Positions 48,133 to 58,600 of a DNA stretch of 64,000 nucleotides are shown here, in pieces. The notes under the pieces were generated by a model. That model worked only from the letters and a program-made list of their open reading frames with translations, was not told the origin of the DNA and did no database searches. Positions within the stretch are counted from its first letter, which is position 1. Each line of letters opens with the position of its first letter. Made by a program: the position numbers and the translations under genes. Source of the stretch: Eleusine coracana subsp. coracana. Lineage: Eukaryota > Streptophyta > Magnoliopsida > Poales > Poaceae. Location: assembly GCA_032690845.1 (NCBI GenBank), contig CM064421.1:37252963-37316962 (forward strand), written 5' to 3'.

Positions 48133-49078
48133 AGATGACAGTTGGGTCCGTCAGTGATGATTTTGAAACATATGCCGATAAGTAAATTCCCATCGAGATT
48201 CCAATACTGTGGTGTTCCTTCTGACAGTCACAATTCAGGAGCTGCTGCTCCACACAGAAGTCCTGTGATTCTCCTGGAATTCTGGTGGTGGCAGACGATG
48301 GGCAAAATACTTTAGCCGTGAGGAACATATGAACTGCTGATAGAATAAAGCAGTAGAACCTCTCAATTCCTACAATGCAATTGCTTTGGTCGGGGATGGA
48401 GCACTGCCAAACAGCAGAACTCGCGATAGCATCTCCTTTGTATATCGTTGTAAATGTACGTGCTCTAATGTGAGAGAATGGAACAATTTGTCTGTAAGTT
48501 CTACAGAAATTCATGATCATTGAGTAACATTCGTTCAAACTGCATTGAATTTTTTTTAACTCTTTTGCCCAAGCAAATTTAGCATTCTCTAAAAATTATT
48601 CTTGTAATCGTGCATTTTATAACGTTGATAAACGACGTTCCATGATTACTCCTACTTCCAGCCCTGAGCGCATCACGATACACGACACTGAATCGCGTCA
48701 AATGTCCTTCCCACATCTGGCGTTGACGTGCCAATATTTCTTGCTCGCTGCTGCTGCAAAACGAAATGAAAGAGCCACAAAGACCATAGTCTCTCAATTT
48801 TACTTTCTTGCAAGGGTTCCTTTTGCAAACAGCTTTCTGGTCTCGAAATGAAACGTCTCTAGGGTGAACCGGAAACGGGAGTGCTCCTTCCCCCACAAGC
48901 CAGCCACTCTGTTCCCTCGCCGTCGTGCGCGCCTCAACTCAAAAATAACTCAAACGAAAGCCACAACCCCGGCACCACGCCGGCCGCCTCAATCAACGCC
49001 GCCTCCACCCATCCGTCTCCGCCTCCCGCTCACCCGCCGCCGAGGGACCCGCCAACATTTAGTGCTCCCGCGGCGGCG
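48133..49078. other. Spacer between pseudouridine synthase and kinesin genes
   Basis: The first part is the probable 3' UTR of the pseudouridine synthase gene. The last 200 bases are CT-rich and GC-rich and form the likely promoter and 5' UTR of the kinesin gene. I see no additional gene. Confidence 0.5.
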
Positions 49079-49646
49079 ATGGCGACCGGAGCGTCAGCGC
49101 GGTCCATCGAGAAGCACGGCGCGCCCCGCGTCGGCGGCGCGCGGTCCAAATCGGTCGCGCCGGGCCTGCGCCGCCCCTCCCCGTCCCCTGCGCGGGCGCG
49201 TCCCGCCGCCGACCACGACGGCAGCTCTGGTACCTATCTCCTCTTGAATGATCAGAGGATGCATTTTTCCCCTTCCCCTCTCGAGTCGCCGAAGCGCGGG
49301 CTGGGTTTCGCTGTTCGTTTTGTCGGTTCCCCGGGGAACTTTGAAGCGGGTTGAGAGTTGAAACGAAACGGGGTTTACAATGGTAACGGAAATGTGCGTT
49401 GGAGAGACAGGCGTTGCAATATTGGCGGCTCCCTGTTGCTATTGGAGATTTTTAGTCATGGATTGCTGTGGCATGAATCAATCTGTCAGTAGCTAGCTCT
49501 TCCCTTTCAGAATGCTTGTTCACGTCAATCCTGCTTACTTCCACTAAAATTTACTCACTGGTGGTCATGCTAGCAATCGCATTTCCGTTTGGCTCATTTA
49601 ATTGTAAGTAGTAATATGTGCTACTGATCTATATCGGTTTCTATTC

Positions 49647-49688
<42 letters not shown>

Positions 49689-52600
49689 CGGTTTCGTTGT
49701 GTTGCTTGGGTTTTGGTGGACCTGTGGGTTTTACCTTTGGGGATGTGTTTGCTGTTGCAATGCTTTTTGACTGATCAAAATGGTGCCCTTCAAAATCACA
49801 GATTCATGCAGAGTGAGAGTTGCTGTAAGGCTCCGGCCAAAGAATGCCGAGGAGTTAGCTCATGGTGATGATTTCGATAGCTGCGTTGAGTTGCAACCTG
49901 AGGTTAGCCTATCAGTCCCATTTTACCTTCTTTTAGTAAATCTTATCCTGAAAAATAAATATTCTCCAGCAAATTGTGTTGATGCTTCCGTGTTCTGCAG
50001 TGTAAAAGGCTTAAACTGAAGAAAAATAATTGGAGCTGTGAATCCTACAAATTTGATGAGTTGTTCAGTGAGAATGCTTCACAGAAACGTGTATATGAGG
50101 TCGTTGCAAAACCTGTGGTTGAGGCAAGTATGCATTCCACTATTATTGAATATGCAGCACAGAACCAATTTAGAGAAACATATCTTTGCAATTGTTCTAA
50201 CCAGACTAATAACTGGTGCAATGTCAGAGCCACTGCAAGCTTATGGATTTAAAAAAATACTAATTCATTCTTAGTTTTATTTTCTTACTATAAAACTTGT
50301 GGATTCTGCGTGTAACTTCTCAGTTAGGTGGTAGCCTGTCGTTAACTTGCGATGCACTTGCATCACATAGTTTAGTTATCGCAGTGGAAATTCCCTCACC
50401 GAGTGTTGTAACATTTTACAACATTTGGTGTGCAGTTTTATATCTTCATGATTTCTATTTGCTGCTTTACAGACTACTTCCACCAATCCTTCATTTTTCA
50501 GATGTTATAATTGGTTATTAAATTACATTTTTAGGAAAGTATAAAATATATTTTGGTATAACTTTGCAGAGTGTGTTAGAAGGCTATAATGGAACAGTAA
50601 TGGCCTATGGTCAAACAGGTACAGGCAAAACATACACAGTTGGTCACCTTGGAAAAGATGACCCTTCTGGACGCGGTATAATGGTTAGAGCATTGGAGCA
50701 TATTCTTTCCAGTGTATCTTCTGAGACAGATCGTGTAGCAATATCATATCTACAGGTTCTATTCTGGACTACCAATATAGTTTTGTGGTTGGCCTTACTT
50801 CTCTTTTTTTGTTATTTGGGTCCATTGATATTTGTGTAGAATTACGTTTAACTTTCTTTATTAGTGTTTTTTAGAGAGTTTTCTTTATTAGTGTTATTTA
50901 GATATAGAACAGCTGTGGATGGTATTTGCATCAGCCTATGTATTACTTGAATTTGTTGCATGGGCATGTTATGTTAAATAGGTCATGTATAGAAAAAGGA
51001 GTTTAACTATTTTGTATATTCACTTGGCATTTTTGTGTCTATGAGCAAAGAGCAAGGCACCTCATCATCTGTTTGTTATATGCCCTTATGAATAGGCATT
51101 CCATAATCTACTGGTTATAGGTACTAACAACTGAGTCTAGCTCAGTTAAGAATAGGCACTCCATTATCCTCTTTGACATGAATTTGGGTGCCTATTTCTT
51201 CTTATTTAAAAGCACTTGGTTCCTCCTAGGTTGGTCAAGCTTTTTCATAATCTGTTGGTTACCATGTGGATGAAAATTCTAACCCATATTATAGTGTAAA
51301 TTATCATGCTATATAGACCTGACTGATAAATTTTATGAATGGAACTTGATTTTAAGATGTGTAGACCCTTTTTCTTGCTGTCATGCTTTGTAGTGCTAAA
51401 ATAGGTTAAAATGTACCATGATTAATTTAAGTGATTCTACTTCCATCATGTCATATTTTGTCATACTAACTTGTTTCTATTGGTTGATAGCTGTACTTGG
51501 AATCTGTGCAAGATTTACTGGCCCTGGACAAGACTAATATTCCAATAGTCGAAGATCCAAAAACTGGTGAAGTTTCCTTGCCAGGCGCTGCAATAGTTGA
51601 AATTAAAGATCTTGAACATGTTTTTCAAATTCTGCAAATTGGTGAGGCAAATCGTCATGCTGCTAATACTAAGATGAACACAGAATCATCTCGTAGTCAT
51701 GCTATTCTAACTGTATGTTTCTACACTATAACGTTCAGTTCTGTGGCTCACTTTTTCCTTTTTTGGGGTCAGATAAGTAAATGGTACATCTACATAAACC
51801 TGATGCCTTTTTTTCAGATTCATCTGCAACGAAGTTCAAGAATAAAAGAGGAAAATAATAGCGCTTTCTCTAATGATGTACAAGGCATATTTCCTGATGA
51901 TGTGCCACTAGTTCTCAAAAGCAAACTCTTGATTGTTGACCTTGCTGGATCAGAACGTATTGATAAATCAGGTAAAGCTTCTCTATATTAACCTTTGCAA
52001 TTGGAAAAACAAGTTGGTTACTAAACATTGACACAAACATGTTCATTTTTTCTTGTATTACATTTTTTCCCTAGGAAGTGAAGGCCACATGATTGAAGAA
52101 GCCAAGTTCATCAATCTCTCATTAACATCATTAGGAAAGTGCATTAATGCACTTGCAGAAAACAGTCCTCATGTACCAACCAGAGATTCAAAGCTTACAA
52201 GGATACTCCGTGATTCATTTGGAGGTGCTTATGTTTGAAACCTTGTTACTTTATTTGTTTGCTAGCTTTTGTTTTCTTGAAATTCTCCTATTGGGGCACA
52301 GTACCTCGTTGTGGAGAGTATTGTGGTATTGGTACCTATTTTTCTTCCTTGATTTGTAGCTGTTGGAGAGAAAATATCCCTTGTATTCAGACAAACCCTA
52401 GAAAGGGTGGTTATATACGTAGTATTTGTGGGCCTCTAGATGGGCCAGAATATATGGGCTTAACACCTCCCCCGCAGTCGGAACTACCGGCACAGCGGAG
52501 TTCACGACTGGACAAAGAAAAGCCTACACAACCCCCCCCCCCCCCCCCCCCCCCGCAGTCACAACTAGCCGCTGACAATGTTGAGACTTGATCGGAACTC

Positions 52601-55600
52601 CGAGAATATCGAGGAGGGGAGACCCTTGGTGAAGATGTCGGCGAACTGGGAGGTGGTCGGGACATGGAGCACCCGAACATGGCCGATGGTGACCCGATCC
52701 CGGACAAAGTGAAAGTCGATCTCCACATGCTTCGTCCGCTGATGCTGAACCGGGTTGGTGGAGAGGTATACGGCGCTGACGTTGTCGCAGTAGACAAGCG
52801 TGCTCTTGGTGAGCGGGCTGTGAAGCTCCGCCAAGAGCTGCCGTAGCCAGGACGCCTCAGTCACGCCGTTGGCAACGGCCTGGTACTCCGCCTCGGCACT
52901 GGAGCGCGAGACCATCGGCTGCCGCTTGGACGACCAGGAGACCTGAAAGTGCATTTAGACCCCTAATTTTTATTTTAAGTGATTGACGTCAATACAATTA
53001 AAGAGAACTAATATTTTCATTGAGCATGTGCGCAGTTTCTAATTGTTGTTGCATATGAGAGCAAGGAAATTAAAAGAGAAAGAAAAGAAAAGCCAACAAA
53101 GTAAAAATCTTGGAAAAAGGAGTATCAACGCTCAAGAAACAAGGCTTAGTGTTTCTATCTTTTATCTTGAGTATAGGAACACCGTACTATAACGAGGGAT
53201 GCAAAAGAAATAAGTGTTGAAAGAGCAAGTGCTAAAAACTTCACTTCCAGAGTCAAACATTCCACTCCAAATCTTTTCATCGGACAATGTCCGGCTCCAC
53301 CGGACATTGTGGTCGGATTCCAGTAAGTTGCACACCATTCTCATTTCTGTGGAGTCGGACAATGTCCGACCTAGTCGGACTCCAGAAACATGCGCAACTT
53401 AGTTTTTCAGGCGGAGCAGGACAACGTCCGACCCCATCGGACAATGTCCAACTCGAGAAAAATCCGCGTCAATCGGACAAAGCAGCTGGGCTACAGAATG
53501 TTGCCAATCTCACTTTTTTCAAGTTGTCTCGGTCATTGTCGATTGTCTCGGTCAATCGGATCGGTCGCATCGTGGCGGTGACGTGGGCGACGGGCTAGTG
53601 GGCGGCGGCGATGTCCAGATAGTGCTGAACCTCAGCAGCCCGGCGTTGGAGGGCGTCCACCGCGGCAAGCTCGTACTCCCATGCGAGTGCAGCAGCGCGG
53701 GCATGCTCCACGGCCGCGGCGGCCTCGGTGTGGGCGGCGAGGAGCTTGGCGGCCAGGACAGAGTCTGTCAAGGCGGCCCTGTTGGTGAGGACTGGCCAGC
53801 CCACGTTAGGAGTCGAGGCGGCCGCGGGCAGCAGCGACGGTGGCATGCCTAGGCCAGTGTAGGGCACTAGGGGCATCCCACCAGCGACAATAAGGACGGG
53901 CCCATGGGACGGCGGTGGCACGGCGCGGCCCGCAGTGGCGGCAAGCAACGGCGGCGCGGCGAGGCCCGCTACGGCGACGGCCAGATCTGCGGCTGCGGTG
54001 GTCGGATCAGCGCCGCCGGCGGCCAGAGCCGCAAGCGCGGCGGCGACGGCCGCGCCCACGCCCGCGGGGGCCGAGGCGGCAGCGGCGGCGAGGGCAGCAG
54101 CGTATGAGGGAGGGAGGGGAGGGAAAGAGGAGGAGGAGGCGGCGGCGCAGCGACGGCGGCCGGCGGCGGCGGCGGCTGAGTGGGAGGGAGAGGAGGTGAG
54201 AGAGAAAACCCTAGCTCTATACCATGTTGGAGAGAAAAAATCCCTTGTATTCAGACAAACCCTAGAAAGGGTGGTTATATACATAGTGTTTGTGGGCCTC
54301 TAGATGGGGCAGAATATATGGGCTTAACAGTAGCTTCTGTTTGCCGAAATTCTCTTGTTGCAAGACAATGCCACACTTGTAGAGATTTTTGAAATTCTCC
54401 TGTTGGGAGATAGTAGCACACTTCTTTAGTGTTCACTTGTTATTGTACCATTGTGGCAGAGAGCTGACCTGTGGCAAGGGTACGGCTCTACCAGGGTAGT
54501 GCCAGTGGTTGCCGGCCCAGGTTACAGTGCGACCCTATAAGCTGGTTTTGCGTGTTGGGGTTTGAGGGTTTTCTCAGCAATTTTATCTGTGCACTCTTAA
54601 TGGGGGGGGGGGGGGGGGGGTCTTTCCTCATGCGTTCAGTTTTTCTAAATAGTCCCTCCGTATTTCTTTTGATGCCGTTAGGACATCATGGCTAGTGCAA
54701 TTTGCCCTAACTTTGATGTCCTAACCACATCAAAAGAAATATGGAGGTAAGATTTGTTTGTTCCATTGTAAATAACTATTTGGAAATAATTTTGGCCACA
54801 AGAAGTGCAATTGTACGTTAAGTAATTCCCAGTTTTTCTAGTGAAGAATAATCTAGTAAAAATATATAACTGTATTTTGCTAATTTGCTCATTGTGGATG
54901 CACTCCCTCTGTCCCATATTACTTGTCATTGTAGCGTTCTCCAGTTTTCCCAAATAACACGTCATTCTCACTTCCAAATACAACTTTTCTTCTTCCCAGT
55001 ACATCTCTATCTCTCCTCGTTTCTTGTGCACACAACTGTTTCACCTTTCCTTGTTCCAGCTAAAACGACAAGTAATATGGATGGATGGAGTAGTTCAAAG
55101 TCTTCACAAACACACAAAAAATTGTTACATAAGCATGTAGTCTGAAATGAAAGGCCTTTCAAGGCATTGGAGACTGAGAACTCGAAAGAAAAGGTATTGA
55201 TAAATAGTATCGTGTCAGGACCCTATTGCACTGTTCATTAGTTTGATTCGTTTGGTTCAGATATCAATAAGTGAGCTCTAGGTAAAATTCTCTTGAAGAA
55301 GCATTCATGGTTTGATGACAGAATTGTTATATTTTTTACGTCATCATGTGATGCTTATTTCTTTGCTCAAATCTTCAATCGGCAGGGACTGCTAGGACTT
55401 CTCTTATTGTCACAATAGGCCCATCTTCTAGGCACTACTCAGAAACTTCAAGCACGATTATGTTCGGGCAGCGAGTAAGTTCAGTTCACCTTTCAATTGC
55501 TCAAAATTTGCATTATTTTATTTTTTAATATTCTTATGCCTTTTTGCATATTGAAATTTTCTTGTTTCTACTTTCATATCTGTATAAATGTGCTGATACC

Positions 55601-58600
55601 ACATAGCATTTAACTTTGGCATCACTATGGATTTTTGCCAAAAAAATAAAAACAGATCACATTTTAAACCTAGCAGTTGAGACGACTGATGGAATTTTTC
55701 CAACTAGTCATATGATGGATAAATAATGTTTAAAATCCAATAAATCCTAAATATACTAATGCCTCTGTGCACTTTCCTTTACGTCACTTGCATGCGCTTT
55801 TATATTTCCTTGAGTGTAATCTCAACCTGCTTGGGTTGTTTTCTCGAATACCCTAGAGAACTACGTGTCATTGCACTGATAGTAGGATTAGGAACTGAGT
55901 ACAAGGGAGAGAACTCCCAGGGGATCAAATAAAAGCAAAATAAACACTCACTCAAAACAACAAAAAACCGAGGAAACAAAAAATAGAATAAAAAAGAAGA
56001 AAATACAACGTGGCGTAGGTGCGCTCAGTTTCTTGTTCTTGGCATTGCACCATCTCAAGACACTCTGGGATGCTAAAACAAAGTAGCTCTGCATTTTTCT
56101 CAGAGAAAGGGACTGGTTTCTTTCAGTGCTTTACTTGGGTTGTGATTTTCAGGCAATGAAAGTTGTAAACACAATAAAGTTGAAGGAAGAAGTTGACTTT
56201 GAAATTCTTTACAAGAAGATGGAGCGTGAAGTTGACCATCTCACATCAGAGATGGAGAGACAACAGAAGCTAAGACAAAGTGAGAAAATACTCTGGGATA
56301 AAAAGTTGGAAGAGTCTGAGATGTCCTTCCACGATCTAAAAAAGACCTCTAACATGCAAATTGAGGTATCTTTTCTTGCATATGCACTACAGTCAACTGC
56401 TTTGTTTAGGATTATATGAATTTCCTACCGTGCTTCAAAATTGTATTTCCTTAAGTGAAAATTGTCCTGCACTTTAATGTGCGCTTTTCATGAAAATAAT
56501 CATTGTCAGTTATTGATAAGATCCTTCTTAGTTCCATCATAGTAAACCTTGCTTCAGGGTGCAAGAATATAATGATTGTATATTAACCCAGAATCTGGAG
56601 AAAGAAAAGTGTCAACTGGAGTTTGCAGTCAAAAAGTTGGTGCATGATTTAGAGGAAGAGAAAGACCAAAAGACTCTGTTGTCTCAGCAAATCACCTACC
56701 TTGAGAAATTGCTGAATGAAAAGAAGGTAGCTTTGGGTTACCACCTTATATATATTTCACTCATATATGTATTGTTCATCTTTATTTTACTTTGGCATTG
56801 TACTTCTGCGCAGCAGCGATCAGAAAGTCACATCTTGTGACAATTTTATTGTTCTAATTGAAAATTTGTTACTTGCAGCAGCAGCAACATCTTGAGAAGC
56901 TGTCGAAAACTGAAATTCTTGCTGATACAGCCAAACAGCATGAGAAGGAAATGGGGGAGTTGCTTAGGAAACTTGAGGAAGAAAGGTGTGGATCAGCTAG
57001 CATGAAAGACCGTCTGAGCATTCTACAACAGCAACTCTGTGATGCTCAGAGTTCTGCCCTGGTAAACTTTCAGAAATTACAGATGCAACTGTTGAGTTCC
57101 ACAACTACTCAGTTGTAGTGGCATCGTGCATGGATATAATGTGCTTTGCCTTTTTTTTCTTGGACATAAACAAGCACATCTTAGAAAAAAAACTCAGTCG
57201 ACAGGGGAAAGACCGTCCCCACGGTATTGTATGGGTAGAGAGCTCAACCAGATCCTGGCCGATAATGGCTCTCATACTTGAAACAGAATGAGCACGCAAG
57301 AAGCAAGACTATTTCCTTAAAACATAAATGCTGCTACATATATTTAGCAGTTTCTCTTTTCATATACTCCCTCGTTTCAAAATTGTTGTCGTTATTGACT
57401 TTTTTCGTTATCTTTGACCATTCGTCTTATTCAAAATATTTGTTCAAATATAAAAAGTTATAAGTTATATTTAAATTTTGTATAGTGATAAAATAAATCA
57501 TGAGAAAATATATAATATTTTTTGATTTTTTTTGAATAAGACGAATGATTAAAGATAGCAAAAGTCAATGGCGATAATAATTTTGGAACTGAGGGAGTAT
57601 AGGCTTAGAGAGTGGAATAGTCAACCAGCATAAGAATTGAATTTGCTGACTTCATGCTTTATGCTTAATTGGAATGACTATATGTAGCCCAAGAACAAAG
57701 AAATAATGTTCTGTTCATAGGCCTAAAGTGAGTCAAAAGAATTTCATCTTATAGGTGGTTGCCAGGGTTGAATACCTAAAGTAATCCTTACAGGGATTTT
57801 CATTAAATCCAAATGGCTTTATGCTGTATGGAGACATAATTGGCCTCAGAAATGTAATGTTGTTGCTGTTTTTCTTTCCTTGCTATTGACGTAAGTTATT
57901 GTGATGCTGTTGTTTAAATTTATGCTACAAGTAAGATGCAAAGTGGCCAGCTGGCCACAGTTCAGGTATCCCTTTTTTTGTTTATCTGGGTTATAAGATT
58001 AGTGATGAACATTTGGCATTTGTTAGTGGAGGAACTGTGTGTACCTTACAGGTTGCCTTAAATGCTGATGAAGTATTGATTTGATGAAAGTGAAACTAAT
58101 TGAAGGATATTCCAGATGCAGGAAAGTAGGGCACGTAAATTGGAAAAAGAATTATCCAAAGCGACAGAAGAGTTTACTTGTCAAGAACAGTTATTAAAAG
58201 AAAAAATCAGTAAACGCATTTCAGAGAAGGTATAAAACCAGATTCGTCTAACCAACCAGTCCATGAGCACGTGGTTGTTTTGTTTGCTTCAAATTTTCAG
58301 CCATGCTCAGGTTTATATTTCCTTAATAATTCTTGTAGGAATTGATATATGAGGAATTGAAATCTACTCAAGAAAAGCTGCAACAGGAAATCAGGCAGAG
58401 ACAGGGCCTTGAAGATCAAATTCTAAGGTTGAAACAGCCTGGACCTGATAACTGTACTGAAGAGGTACTGTATCAAAGACCTTGTTATTCTGATGTAGAT
58501 TTATTTTATGCATGTTTATTCTCTTTTTCTTATGCACTTTTTACCCCTTTTGCCAGTCCAAAACTTCATGTGGTATGGTTAGATCTGGATCTGGATTAGG

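Noticed and set aside
57936..57965. Possible 30-nt micro-exon in the kinesin gene between exons 11 and 12
   Set aside because: It has AG before and GT after and is in phase. However, the acceptor lacks a pyrimidine tract and I cannot match the ten residues to the family, so I left it out.
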